A stretch of DNA of 64,000 bases, from positions 1 to 64,000 of the forward strand of contig JALEFY010000016.1 of the NCBI GenBank assembly GCA_022760435.1, given 5' to 3'. Source of the stretch: Neomegalonema sp. Its GTDB lineage: Bacteria > Pseudomonadota > Alphaproteobacteria > Rhodobacterales > Rhodobacteraceae. The notes beneath the pieces were generated by a model. That model saw only the letters and a program-made list of their open reading frames with translations, was not told the origin of the DNA and made no database searches. Numbering within the stretch: position 1 is the first letter of the stretch; each line of letters begins with the position of its first letter. Positions 45,656 to 56,300 of this stretch are shown piece by piece. A program made the translations under genes and the position numbers.

Positions 45656-46522
45656 TTAGGCGTCGGGCTCGGGGCGTGTCGATTCGGGCCGTGTCGATTC
45701 GGTCCGTGTCGATGCGGCGCGGGCGTCATCGTTCTTGCTGCCCTCCACCTTCGCCGATTTGCGAGCACCGGCCGTGAGCAGATCGCGGGTGGTGGTCTCG
45801 ATATGATCGCGCATGGCCTGGGCCGCGCGCTCGGGATCCTTGGCGCGGATCGCATCGAGAATACGCATATGCTCGAACACAGACCGGGTGCGCCGCTCTT
45901 GCAAGAGCTGCTCGACCTGGTCCTTGCTCATCCCGGCAAGCGCGGGGGCTTGCGCCCGGCGCATCGTCCACAGGTCGCGGCACAGACGGTGCAGCACGCT
46001 GTCATGCGATGCTTTGGCGATGATCAGGTGGAAATCGCGGTCACCAAATTCGCTCATGAAGCCCTTCTTCTGCTCGGTGAGCGAACGCTCGACGGCGGAT
46101 TCCATCGCTGCGCAATCATCCTCGCTGGCATGGCGCGCAGCGAGGGAGGCGGCCTCGGGTTCGAGCAGGATACGGGCATGCTGGATCTGGACCGGGCTCC
46201 AGGCCTGCGCCAGATGCGGATCTTGCTGCGCTGTCACCGAAACGAGGCTGGCATTCGGGGTGAGAATCACCGCTGACGCGCCGCGGCGCACCCGCACAAT
46301 GCCCATCACATCGAGCGCAACAATCGCCTCGCGCACCGTCGCGCGACTGACGCTGAGTAGCTGCGCCAGTTCGATTTCCGGGATCAGCCGATCGCCGGAG
46401 GTCAAGCCGCGCTTTTGCACTTCCTCAAGGATGCGCTTGGCGACGTCCATAAAGAGCCGTTCTTCGGCGGCGGCGGGCATGCTCTGAGCCTCTTTGGTCA
46501 TATTGTCAGACAGGTTCGACAT
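45656..46522 (-). CDS. FadR-subfamily GntR transcriptional regulator (FCD domain)
   Basis: 288 residues. Winged helix around 25-90 (LIPEIELAQLLSVSRATVREAIVALDVMG) and an all-helical FCD domain (~100-240) with the metal-type residues in FGDRDFHLIIAKASH. Members usually respond to small organic acids. The C-terminal tail ends in RTESTRPESTRPEPDA, coded by about three 15-bp repeats (45675-45718). No obvious target operon adjacent. Start could also be an internal ATG at codon 8 or 15. Confidence 0.85.
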   Translation of the reverse strand: MSNLSDNMTKEAQSMPAAAEERLFMDVAKRILEEVQKRGLTSGDRLIPEIELAQLLSVSRATVREAIVALDVMGIVRVRRGASAVILTPNASLVSVTAQQDPHLAQAWSPVQIQHARILLEPEAASLAARHASEDDCAAMESAVERSLTEQKKGFMSEFGDRDFHLIIAKASHDSVLHRLCRDLWTMRRAQAPALAGMSKDQVEQLLQERRTRSVFEHMRILDAIRAKDPERAAQAMRDHIETTTRDLLTAGARKSAKVEGSKNDDARAASTRTESTRPESTRPEPDA

Positions 46523-46948
46523 CTTTTATCCAGAACAGCGCATTCAAAGCAGGACAGGTCAAGAGGGGTGACGCAGTACGATAGATAGGGATCAAAGGAA
46601 ATTCCGCAATTATCAGCTTTTTACGCAGTTTGGCAGAAATTGCCGCAAAGCGCCTGCACCTTTATTGGGGATTGTAATGCAATGCATTTTTCTGTAGGCA
46701 TTCGCCAGGCGGATGGTTTGACGATCCGCCTTTGGTGAGAGAGGCACAAGCAGCGATGCTTCTCCACCGGGAGGGTACGCCGAGACGCATCGAACATGAT
46801 GCGGTAGACGAAGCCGGGGAACGGCTTCGGTTTTCTGGCCCGGGAATGCTTGGCATTCCGACAGGTGAAGGGCGACAGGCGGGCCATCTTAAATCCGTTT
46901 TGTCACGATCCGTTTGTGCTCGCGCCCTGCCGCGAATGCGCAGATCGC
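46523..46948. other. 426-nt intergenic stretch
   Basis: No convincing gene, RNA or terminator was found. Base composition is less G+C-rich near 46540-46700. A minus-strand frame at 46621-46887 exists but has no Shine-Dalgarno, no recognisable motif and unlikely residue use. Confidence 0.5.
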
Positions 46949-47638
46949 TTATCCGCTCGGGGTGGCGCCATTGGGTTGCGACCCAAGCCGATAGGCGGGC
47001 AGCGCCAGCACCGAATGCGCGGTGAGCCCAAAGGACTTGTAGGGCGTGTCGTAGCGCCCTTTCAGCAGCTCGAAATGCAGATGGACGCCGCGGGTAAATT
47101 GACCGCTTCGGCCCATGATCCCAAGCTCTTGCCCCATCTTCACCACCGAGCCGACCCGCAGATCCGGGGCAAAGGAGGCGAGATGGGCGTAGCGGGTGAA
47201 GACGCCCTTGCCGTGATCGAGGATGATCTGAAGGCCGAAATCATCGCGGCGGTGGATTTCCCGGATCCTGCCCGCTGCCGCGGCGACCACCGGCCCGGCG
47301 GGGCGTTGATGCAGATCGATGCCCTTATGCTCGCGGCCGCCGCGGATGCCAAAGCCCGATGACAGGCAAGCATCGCTCACGGGCGCGCGCAGGATCGGGC
47401 GGCCATCGCTCAGCGCTGCGAATGGCGTGTAATCGAGAAGGCGCCGCTCAGTATCATGGCGCGGCGCATTGGAGACCGGGATCCCGCGGCAAAGGGACAA
47501 GCTCTCGAGCGGCTGATAGCCGGGCGCGAGGAGCGCAAGCGGCCCTTTCGTGCCGGGCTCATCTTGCGATGCACAAGCGCTCAGGCCAATGAGAAGCAGA
47601 GCGAATAGGGGGCGAAGGGGCGGGCGCAGCGTTTTCAT
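46949..47638 (-). CDS. M23-family peptidoglycan peptidase, predicted lipoprotein
   Basis: 229 residues. Start ATG 47638 gives MKTLRPPLRPLFALLLIGLSAC, a lipobox (LSAC) for attachment to the outer membrane. LytM motifs: HKGIDLHQRP (first His/Asp ligands) and GVHLHFEL (HxH). GFGIRGGREHKG and GGxVxxAxxGRI-like spacing support a zinc endopeptidase fold. If active it cuts peptide cross-links in peptidoglycan; some relatives are only activators of amidases. An upstream extension to 47722 lacks a start signal and is rejected. Confidence 0.88.
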   Translation of the reverse strand: MKTLRPPLRPLFALLLIGLSACASQDEPGTKGPLALLAPGYQPLESLSLCRGIPVSNAPRHDTERRLLDYTPFAALSDGRPILRAPVSDACLSSGFGIRGGREHKGIDLHQRPAGPVVAAAAGRIREIHRRDDFGLQIILDHGKGVFTRYAHLASFAPDLRVGSVVKMGQELGIMGRSGQFTRGVHLHFELLKGRYDTPYKSFGLTAHSVLALPAYRLGSQPNGATPSG

Positions 47639-47685
47639 CCCCGCAAGGTAAAGCGGCGCGGGGCAGATCGCAATGTGCGGCTGCG

Positions 47686-48102
47686 TTAATCCGCCGCCCG
47701 CGCGACGATGCGCGTATAGCATTGTTGCCAGGACAATGTGCCGTCGAGCGCGCCAAGCTGGTTTTTCAGATCATGCAGGACCGGGGTCGGGCCGATGCTT
47801 GCGCTCGCCCGTGCTTCACGAGCGGCCTTGGCGGCGATGCGGTTGCGCTCGTCGATCAGTTCCGGGCAGCTCCATCCCGCATAATCGTGCTGAGCAAGCG
47901 TCACCGCGAAGCCTTCCGCCACAAGACCGCCCTGCGCCGCAACCTCGCTCGTGCGCGCATCGCCGGTTTCGAGTACCAGTTCCATGCCCGCTTGCGCGAT
48001 CGGCTCTGGCGTGTTGAGCGGGTGCGGGTCGGCGACGCTGGTGGTCAGCAGGGCGCCGAGCGCCAGAGCGCTCATGGTGATGACGGTAATGGGCGTATGC
48101 AT
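47686..48102 (-). CDS. Secreted protein of unknown function (138 aa)
   Basis: 138 residues. A Sec signal peptide is visible (MHTPITVITMSALALGALLTTSVA). The mature part has two Cys residues (WSCPELIDERNRIAAKAAREA and WQQCYTRIVARAAD), which might pair, and a helical centre. Not recognised. Start ATG 48102 follows GAAGAGAAG. Same strand as the M23 lipoprotein, 47 nt upstream of it, so possibly cotranscribed. Confidence 0.65.
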   Translation of the reverse strand: MHTPITVITMSALALGALLTTSVADPHPLNTPEPIAQAGMELVLETGDARTSEVAAQGGLVAEGFAVTLAQHDYAGWSCPELIDERNRIAAKAAREARASASIGPTPVLHDLKNQLGALDGTLSWQQCYTRIVARAAD

Positions 48103-48269
48103 TCTTCTCTTCCCGCCGCGGCTGCGGCCCCCGTTCTCGGTTGGCATGAGCAGCCATGGCTGCCTTCGGGATCAGAGAAACATCAAAGATTGACCAGACC
48201 CTTAACGCAAAGCGCCCGCTGCCGAGCAACGGGCCGCTTCATGAGTTCTGCTCGGTTCCGGGCTGCGCG

Positions 48270-49073
48270 TCAGATATTGACGTAGCGCACAACGCTGCCC
48301 CAATGCGGGCGGTAGCGGTTCGGGACCCGGCGATTTTGCCAGCTTTCCCAGGCAACGAAGGATGCGGGCTGGCCGATGAAGCTATAAGCGCCTGCCTGTG
48401 CGCGCGGGAAGGCGGCGAAGGTCGGATCATCGGCGGAGAGCCAGCGCTCGGCGGTGAAGATTGCCCGGATAATGCCGCGCGCCTCCACCACGATCCAATC
48501 TGCCTTCGCGGCCCGGCCGACATCCAGCGCCCAGCCATGGCGCGCGCGCGCATAGATGTCGGACCAGGAGGTCGGGGCATCATCGGCGATCTTGGGCCAG
48601 TGGCTGGAGATCGACAGGATCAGGCATTTTTCATAGGCGAAATTGGCGGGCGGCAGGTCATATTCGCCAATGACCTTGTCGGTATCGCGGCACCCGTAAA
48701 GCCGTGTGCCCTCGCCGGAGACCTGATTGGTGAGATTGGGGAAGGCTTCAATCAAGGCCGCCTCGACCACGGCGGCTTCTTCCTGATCGCGCAGCGCATG
48801 ACGGTGGATGACGGTGACCACCTTGTAACCGGCGCGATGAATGGCGCTGATCCGGTCGGTCTTCTCCGACCGTCTGCCCTCGAACGCCTCATCCATGTGA
48901 TCGAAGATACGGTTATCGACGCCGCGACCGACATAGAAGGTACTGCCATCGCGCGGGTCAATCAGTCGATAGACGTAGTAGCCGAGCTTTTCGGCGACGC
49001 GGGGCGAAAATTGATCATAGGTGATCTCTTCGGGCGACTTGGCTCGGAGTTGCTCCGGGTCGTCAAAGCTCAT
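48270..49073 (-). CDS. LEM-3-like GIY-YIG domain protein
   Basis: 267 residues. Residues ~30-125 form a GIY-YIG nuclease-type domain: YYVYRLIDPRDG (GIY strand), TFYVGRGVDNRIFDHM (YIG strand, Arg of the active site) and AALIEAFPNLTN (metal-binding Glu), closest to the LEM-3-like branch. The second half (~140-267), with RHGWALDVGRAAKADWIVVEARGIIRAIF in two parts, is a separate domain I do not recognise. No signal peptide. Standalone gene; a role in DNA processing or defence is possible but not shown. Confidence 0.75.
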   Translation of the reverse strand: MSFDDPEQLRAKSPEEITYDQFSPRVAEKLGYYVYRLIDPRDGSTFYVGRGVDNRIFDHMDEAFEGRRSEKTDRISAIHRAGYKVVTVIHRHALRDQEEAAVVEAALIEAFPNLTNQVSGEGTRLYGCRDTDKVIGEYDLPPANFAYEKCLILSISSHWPKIADDAPTSWSDIYARARHGWALDVGRAAKADWIVVEARGIIRAIFTAERWLSADDPTFAAFPRAQAGAYSFIGQPASFVAWESWQNRRVPNRYRPHWGSVVRYVNI

Positions 49074-49204
49074 GATCTGCCTCGATTTTCGATGGCCGTC
49101 TAGCGCGGCTCTTTCTCTGCTCTACCAGATCTAGTGCCACTTTTTCGCCAGAAGTCAATTTACTCTAGTTGAAGATCGGTGAAATAAACATCCTTCGCGA
49201 CCGC

Positions 49205-49237
49205 AAAAACGCCGCCCTGCGAGAACAAGGCGGCGTT
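49205..49237 (-). terminator. Intrinsic terminator after the YHS-domain gene
   Basis: AACGCCGCC (49208-49216) pairs with GGCGGCGTT (49229-49237) around a 12-nt loop; the minus strand continues with a T run. It lies 56 nt after the stop of the gene at 49293. The rest of 49074-49292 shows nothing. Confidence 0.8.
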
Positions 49238-49292
49238 AGCATGCGGGTTGTGCTTTCAATGTGACGCGAATGTCGGAATTTGCCTATGGCGC

Positions 49293-49868
49293 TCAGGGTT
49301 TGAGCGGTGCCTGGGCCGAGTCGTAATTCGGCGCGTTGCGGCTGATGCTGCCCTTTGATTCGAGACCATGGCTCCAATTGTTGTCGCCGGTCTTGATGAA
49401 GCCAGGGATATCTTCCTCCCAGAACCCAACCACCGTGTCTTTGACATTCAGATACAGCTTGCCATCGACGATCCGCCACAGATGCGGGTTGCCAGGAACC
49501 TTGCCGCCCTGCGCGACGCCATAGGCGCAATGGCCATCATATTGCGGCGCATATTTTTCCGGATTGGCAAGGAACAGGGCACGGTTTGCTTCCGAGGAAA
49601 ACGCCCAGGTCGCGCCATTATACTCGGCGGTGTATTCGGTCGAGCCCGGAACTGCCTTGGGCTGCGCTTCGCCGACCGGCGATTGCTCCAGCGAGTAATA
49701 GGCGACAACGTCATGTCCGCTCGCGGCGAAGCCCGATTGATCGACATATTGCGGCCCCGCCAGCGCCGGGGCGGCGAAGCCGGCGCCGAGCATGCCGAAT
49801 GCAAGGATCAAGGATTGAGCCAGGCGGGAAAGCCGGTTTTTGCGGGGGAAGAGCTTGGTCAGATGCAT
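49293..49868 (-). CDS. Exported YHS-domain protein
   Basis: 191 residues. Signal segment near 12-37 (LAQSLILAFGMLGAGFAAPALA). The YHS domain follows: DQSGFAASGHDVVAYYSL, then ATWAFSSEANRALFLANPEKYAPQYDGHCAYG. YHS domains are linked to metal binding, and this exported form is common in proteobacteria with unknown role. ATG 49868 is used; 13 extra upstream residues are unlikely. Has its own terminator. Confidence 0.85.
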   Translation of the reverse strand: MHLTKLFPRKNRLSRLAQSLILAFGMLGAGFAAPALAGPQYVDQSGFAASGHDVVAYYSLEQSPVGEAQPKAVPGSTEYTAEYNGATWAFSSEANRALFLANPEKYAPQYDGHCAYGVAQGGKVPGNPHLWRIVDGKLYLNVKDTVVGFWEEDIPGFIKTGDNNWSHGLESKGSISRNAPNYDSAQAPLKP

Positions 49869-49991
49869 GTTGGGTCGTGCCTCCAGTGAACGGGCCGGTC
49901 GCGGCAATTTCGCTCCCTCTACTTGCGCCTATCCGCCGCCCGTCTCAAGCAACGCTTTTTCACACCGGATCAAGGCGATGTGAGGCGTGTT

Positions 49992-51023
<1,032 letters not shown>

Positions 51024-51074
51024 TCATCCACAGCGCAAATCTGCCAGCCAGACAAGCCCATCCCCCAACGCAAA

Positions 51075-51106
51075 ACGCCCCGCCGGTGCTGGCGGGGCGT
51101 TTTTTT
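51075..51106 (+). terminator. Intrinsic terminator in repeat copy A
   Basis: ACGCCCCGCC (51075-51084) and GGCGGGGCGT (51091-51100), 6-nt loop, then TTTTTTT. The minus strand also has a short T run, so it may work both ways, isolating hemB from upstream transcription. Confidence 0.85.
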
Positions 51107-51125
51107 CCTGTCAGGCCGGGGCGGC

Positions 51126-51167
51126 TCAGATCTCGGTGGTGAAGTCGAAGATCGAGGCGCGGGTGAA
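51126..51167 (-). pseudogene. Remnant of the 3' end of an Ig-domain gene
   Basis: Encodes FTRASIFDFTTEI and stop, identical to the last 13 residues of the 1175-residue protein at 53277. The reading frame upstream of FTR does not continue the homology. It is the coding part of repeat copy A and has no start. Confidence 0.75.
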
Positions 51168-51257
51168 GTTGAGCTGAGTGTGTCAAAAAAGTTTCATTAG
51201 CCACGCCTGCACTTATCGGGAACTCTCTTGCACGGAGAAGGAATATGGGAGTGGAAA

Positions 51258-51899
51258 ATGACGATCTTGCACAATTGGACCCCGACGGCCTTCGAGCGCG
51301 GTGTGATGCCGCCGGTTGTGGTCCCAACAACCTCGGTGCCGCCCTATGGTGATCGCCATCTTGAGATTTCCGATGCTGAATTGGCAGCCCGTCTGGACTT
51401 CGCTTTGAGGCTCGCTGCGCAGCCTGAATATGACCTGTCCGCATACATCACGGGTGTGGCTCTCGCGGCGGTCGACCGGCAGCGAACGGACAAGGCGGGC
51501 TATGAGTTCGAAGACTTGCGCGATGCGATTTTTACCATCGTCGACGGGCGTCTGGTCGAGCTCATTCGCATGCTGGTTTTGGATCCTTATGTGGCGGTTC
51601 GGATTCAAGAAAATCCAAAACTAGCAAAAGAGTTCGTTGCCGATCATTGCCTGAAACAGGACTCAGAACTGCTTAAGCGGCTGTCGAGCTTCACGCGTGC
51701 GGCTTGGTGCGCGGATCCAGTCCTTCCGGTTCTCCAGTACCCGTTCGATCAAAAACTTATTACCGACTTTCCGCGGACTGCCTTGGCGCCAAGGAAAGGA
51801 AATCCACTTGAGCGAAAGGTAGGGTCTTACATCCCGATCTTTCTGCAAAACTTCGTACGGGGCCTCAATCAGGAATTGGAGGCTGCTACTTGGCGTTAG
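51258..51899 (+). CDS. Hypothetical protein in the repeat-bounded segment (213 aa)
   Basis: 213 residues, soluble, mostly helical in the middle (LAARLDFALRLAAQPEYD, LVELIRMLVLDPYVAVRIQE). Not recognised. ATG 51258 follows GGGAGTGGAAA; an upstream TTG at 51228 is unlikely. Codon use includes more A/T-ending codons than in neighbouring housekeeping genes, for example across 51590-51700, hinting at transfer. It lies inside the 2.1-kb segment bounded by direct repeats. Confidence 0.6.
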   Translation: MTILHNWTPTAFERGVMPPVVVPTTSVPPYGDRHLEISDAELAARLDFALRLAAQPEYDLSAYITGVALAAVDRQRTDKAGYEFEDLRDAIFTIVDGRLVELIRMLVLDPYVAVRIQENPKLAKEFVADHCLKQDSELLKRLSSFTRAAWCADPVLPVLQYPFDQKLITDFPRTALAPRKGNPLERKVGSYIPIFLQNFVRGLNQELEAATWR

Positions 51900-52008
51900 C
51901 GAACGCCCCAATGACTGTCTCAACTCTCGACATGAGCGGGCGCATTTGACGTCGTAATCCAGACCTGACGTTGACATTCGTCCTTTCGGACGGTGTCAAC
52001 CTTAGGTC

Positions 52009-52239
52009 CTAAGGCAAAGCACCTTGGGAACGTTGGAGGGGACGGGTCCCAATTGTCGGGCTTGCTGCCAAATTGATGTCTACGCCGTAGTTCTCAAGGA
52101 TGAAATCGCGTCTCTGATCGAAAATTTCTTCTCGGCTCATCCCGGACGCCAGGCCCGCCAAACGCATATCGCGCAGGGTTGAGGCGAGATCTACAATCTC
52201 GTGCGCCAAATTTTCGGGGGAATAGCTGACGTGATCCAT
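52009..52239 (-). CDS. Small hypothetical protein (76 aa)
   Basis: 76 residues: MDHVSYSPENLAHEIVDLASTLRD then SGMSREEIFDQRRDFILENYGVD, predicted helical. Not recognised. Start ATG 52239 is well supported by CTGGAGGA. Inside the repeat-bounded segment, on the strand opposite to the 213-residue gene. Confidence 0.6.
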   Translation of the reverse strand: MDHVSYSPENLAHEIVDLASTLRDMRLAGLASGMSREEIFDQRRDFILENYGVDINLAASPTIGTRPLQRSQGALP

Positions 52240-52369
52240 CGTGTCCTCCAGCACCAATCCCTCCCCACTGACAAAATCACATAATCTGGAATCTGTCCAT
52301 AACGAAGGCGGGGAGATGGTCGCTGTAGGGGGATGTGTGGTAGCAAGAAGTCGGGTGTTCAGTTCATTC

Positions 52370-52400
52370 GGCCAAGGCAGCGTGACGAACTGCCTTGGCC
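52370..52400 (-). terminator. Strong hairpin downstream of the four-segment membrane protein
   Basis: A perfect 11-bp stem GGCCAAGGCAG (52370-52380) and CTGCCTTGGCC (52390-52400) with a 9-nt loop, 18 nt after the stop of the gene at 52419. No T tract follows, so it may protect the 3' end rather than terminate. Confidence 0.5.
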
Positions 52401-52418
52401 GGTCGCTATTGTGTGGAC

Positions 52419-52934
52419 TTAGAGCCCGAACTTCACGCCGCCTTCACCGCAGCTCAGGGATACGGCGAAGCTGCCATCCATGCCGATGAACATCAGAAGA
52501 ATGATCAGCAGCGTGAACAGCCAGATCCCGACCTTGGCGGCACTGGGCAGGCCGGTGTCGTCCTCCGGAGCCGCAATGTCGGGCACACTGTCTTGATGCG
52601 GACGCATCAGGAAGCTGACGAGCGCGACCATGCCGACGACGGCGACAACCAGCGCAGGGGCGCTCCCGCTCGTGTCAAGCGGGTGACGCAGCGACCCCAG
52701 CAGATCACCGAGCGCGTTTTCGCAGGGTGTTGCCGAAATGGTCACCTGCAGGTGCAGGTAAAGGACTGCGAACAGCGCTGCGGCGAGCAACGTAACGGCA
52801 AGGCCACCCAGCATTTGGGTAATCACTCGACTGCCAATCGAGTGCGGGTTCGCGGCGATAAGCACCGCCTTCAACAAGAGCAGAACGAAGATCAGGGCGG
52901 CGCCCCAGATCATCAACACTTCGGAATTGGTCAT
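52419..52934 (-). CDS. Membrane protein with four predicted segments (171 aa)
   Basis: 171 residues. Hydrophobic segments near 6-28 (VLMIWGAALIFVLLLLKAVLIAA), 39-62, 92-111 (APALVVAVVGMVALVSFLM) and 134-155 (GIWLFTLLIILLMFIGMDGSF). Two Cys lie outside the segments. Not recognised. Start ATG 52934 follows GGGAGG. Inside the repeat-bounded segment. Confidence 0.65.
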   Translation of the reverse strand: MTNSEVLMIWGAALIFVLLLLKAVLIAANPHSIGSRVITQMLGGLAVTLLAAALFAVLYLHLQVTISATPCENALGDLLGSLRHPLDTSGSAPALVVAVVGMVALVSFLMRPHQDSVPDIAAPEDDTGLPSAAKVGIWLFTLLIILLMFIGMDGSFAVSLSCGEGGVKFGL

Positions 52935-53210
52935 AACGACCTCCCAACTCGCGCGCGTTTGCGCGTGGATCAAGTTGAGATCTCAGTGTCAGGAGGGGGG
53001 TGCTTACTCGACACCTGCCTCCCACGCAACCGGAACCTGCGTTCCGATACCGACAATCTCGGCGGCTGCATGGACGGCGTGCGGCGAAGCGCTTGCGATC
53101 CGAATGGTTCCCAACTACCTCACTTCGCGCAATCAGGCAACTCGCCCGGCGTTTTCGTCGCAGGCTCTCTTTCGGTGCGATGTTTCAGCAACTCATTTCC
53201 CAGCGCCCCT
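52935..53210. other. Gene-free stretch before repeat copy B
   Basis: No supported gene, RNA or regulatory element was found between the membrane-protein start and repeat copy B. Confidence 0.5.
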
Positions 53211-53319
53211 CCCAACGCAAAACGCCCCGCCGGTGCTGGCGGGGCGTTTTTTGTTGTTTGGTCCGGCTGAGGCGGCTCAGATCTCGGTGGTGAAGTCGAA
53301 GATCGAGGCGCGGGTGAAG
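53211..53319. repeat. Direct repeat copy B (109 bp)
   Basis: Partner of copy A at 51064. Differences are limited to a short indel and a few changes in the ~20 nt between the terminator T run and the GGCGGCTCAGATC block. Copy B continues into the intact Ig-domain gene. Confidence 0.88.
53222..53252. terminator. Intrinsic terminator downstream of the Ig-domain gene
   Basis: Same 10-bp stem as at 51075 (53222-53231 with 53238-53247) with a T run on the plus strand and GTTTTGCG on the minus strand. It lies 25 nt after the stop of the minus-strand gene. Confidence 0.8.
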
Positions 53320-56300
53320 CCTTCGAAGGCGTTGCCTGCGGCATCGACCACCGCACCGGCCGAGACCTGCCAGTAGTATTCGTGACCAGTCTCCAGCACC
53401 GCGTCCGGGTCCACCGTCAGGGTCGAGCCGTCGAAGATGATGCTGTCATCATCCATGAAGATCCGCTCGATGATCGAATTGTCGGTGGCATCGCGCAGCT
53501 GCACATAGCCGTTGCCTGCCTCGACATCCTCATCAAAGTTGAAGATGAAGACATCATCCACCGCCACATCCATCGCATCATCCACCGGGCTGGTGGAGAC
53601 GAGGTTCGGTGCCTCGCTGTCGATCGGCCCCGAGCTTGCGGTCTGGAAGTTCAGATCGCTCGCGCGGGTGAAGCCGGTGAAGCTGTTGCCCGCCGCGTCC
53701 TCGACCAGATCGTTCGACAGTTGCAGGTAGTAGTTCGTGCCCTCGGCCAGATCGCTGGTCGGGTCGATCGTCAGCGTGTTGCCATTGATCGTGGCCTGAT
53801 CGCTATCGGCAAAGATCCGCTCAACCAGAGAGCCGTCAACCGCGCTGCGGATGTTGATATAGCCGTCTCCGGCCACGACATCCTCGCTGAACACGAAGCT
53901 CAGATCGGCGGCGCCGTCAAAGCCGGTGGCGTCATCGAGCGGATCGGAGCTGACCAGGGTCGGGGCCTCGATATCCGGGCCGCCCTGAGGGGCGGTCTGG
54001 AAGTTGAGCGCCTTCGAGTAGGTGAAGCCCTCGAAGTAATTGCCTGCCAGATCGGTCACCGCGTTGCTCGACACCTGGACATAATAGGCGGTGCCGTCTT
54101 GCAGATCGTCCGTCGGGTCGATGACCAGCGTGTCGCCGGTAATCGTGGCTTGTTGCGAGGCGATGTAGATCCGCTCGATCAGGGTGTTGGTGCCGCTCTC
54201 GCGCAGGTTCACGAAACCGCCGCCCGCGGTGATATCCTCGCTGAACACCAGCTCGATATTGCTATCGACCAGAACGTTCATCGCATCATCAGCCGGGGAG
54301 GTGCTGACGAGGGTCGGGGCCTCGGTGTCATTGCCGCCGCCGGTGGTGAACACGTTATAGGTCGCCGTGCTCGCCCAGCCGGTGAAGACGTTGCCTGCCA
54401 GATCCTCAACCGCGCCGCTTTCCACCGTGATGTAGTAGGCGGTGGAGGCGTCGAGATCGCTGGTCGGGTCGATGGTCACATCGGTACCGTTGAAGCTGAC
54501 CTGCGAGCCGTTCGGATCGAAGCTCTCGATCACGCTGTTATCGGATACGCGGTGCAGCACGATATTGCCGCCCGAGCCCGCAGCAACCTCTTCATCGAAG
54601 GTGATGGTGAAGTCGCTGTCGAGCGCCACGCCAACCGTGTTGTCGGCCGGGGTGAGGCTGACCAGGGAGGGCGCGGTGGTGTCCGGGGTGCCGCCGGTGA
54701 GATCGACCGCATCCACCCATCCAGAGATCGGCAGCGGGCCGACGTCATTGGTCGTCCAGTTGGCGGGATCATTGATCGCCGCGAGCGCTGCGCTGGTATT
54801 GGCGAAGCTGGTCGGGCCCGAATAATAGGCGTTGTCCACCTCCGGATCGATCGCCAGCGACGTGCCATTGCCGGTCAGCTCCGCCGGTTGGAGCGAGGTC
54901 GCGGTGCCGGTATAGCTCGTATCCCAGTCGCCATTCATCTGAATGCCAGCGATGAAGGACGGCGCGGCGGCATCGCCGACAAAGGCTAGGATCTGATCGC
55001 CGCTGCCCGAGAGCAGCAGTCCGCCCGTCGGCGCGGAGATCGTGCCGGTCGAGGCAACCTGTACCGAGCCCACGCGTTCGAAAGTGACCACTTCGCCCGC
55101 GCTCACGCCCGGAGACGTCCAGACGATGGTATCCTCGCCGCCGCTGGCCAGGGCCGTCCCGGTCCAGCCTTCATCGGTGAAGGAGATCTCGGTACCTGCT
55201 GGCAGATCGACGATGGCGACAAAGCCGAAACTGTCCGAGGCACCGCCGACCGGGTTGCCGGTGGTGTCATCAGCATTGTAGCCGATAAACGCGATGGCGC
55301 CTGCGGGCAGGCCGACCGGGGCATCCTCGGTGGTGAAGTTCAGCGTGGTGCTGTCGCTGATACCGGCAAAGTCATTGCCCGCCAGATCCTCGATCGCGCC
55401 GGTGTCGATCTCGATGTGATAGGTGGTCTCGTAATCGAGAACATCGCTCGGCTGGATCTCGATGGTGGTGCCAGCGATGGTCAGCGAGGCGATATCGAAG
55501 CTCTCGACCAGCGTCATGCCATCATAAAGATCGATCGAGCCGGTACCGGCCTGAATCGCCTCGTTGAATTCCAGCGTGATGGTCTGCGAAATCGCCACGC
55601 CGGTGGCATCATCGGCCGGGGTGGAGCTGGAAAGCTCCGGCGCGACGGTGTCCGAGCCCGAATAATCATCGACGGTGAAATCGAAGCGGAAGGCTTGCAG
55701 CGGTTGGTCGGCATCGCCGGTTTCCACCCGAATGCCTTCAACATCGGTGTCCTGATCGCCGAGTGTCGTCAGCGCCTCTTCCGAGACCGAGCCGCCATAG
55801 CCATAGGTCAGATAGCCATCGCCTTCCAGCTCGCGCGACAGGGTGAAGGTCACCAGATCGCCATTCACCGAGATATCGGTGACGGGGATGTAGCGCTCAC
55901 CCTCCTGATTGTCGATCTCCGACAGATCGCCTTCGTCCACGACAAACAGCAGGTCCTTGGCATCGGCGCCGATCACCAGATCGCTGGCATCAAGACCGTC
56001 GCTGAACGCCAGATCGAAGGTCACGGTGGTCGAGGTCAGGGTGACATCTTCAACAACCGGTCCGCTCTCGCCGGTGGTGATGAACAGCGCCATGCGCTCG
56101 GCGAGCGTGTGGTAGCTCTCGGGCGCGGGGTGCACGCTGTCATTGTCGCGCGGGTCGAGCTCAAGGTCATAGCTCTCGGTCGCGATGACGATATTGCTGT
56201 TCTCGGCAGCGACTTCCGATTGGATCGTCTTGACCTTGTCAAGGCCCGGCCCCTGCTCGGTGCCATAGCCGCGACGGCGACCGATATGCTGGATATAGGC

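Larger units (their letters stand above)
51064..51168. repeat. Direct repeat copy A (105 bp) bounding a 2.1-kb segment
   Basis: Nearly identical to 53211-53319. It contains a terminator hairpin and then a 3'-terminal stretch of the Ig-domain gene found at copy B. Identity stops at GGGTGAAG in both copies. Confidence 0.88.

Noticed and set aside
46621-46887. Minus-strand 88-residue frame in the spacer upstream of the FCD regulator
   Set aside because: No ribosome-binding site, no family resemblance and unlikely residue use.
51064-53319. Insertion sequence or integron cassette between the direct repeats
   Set aside because: No transposase, integrase, terminal inverted repeats or short target duplication is visible. 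The ~105-bp repeats are gene-derived.
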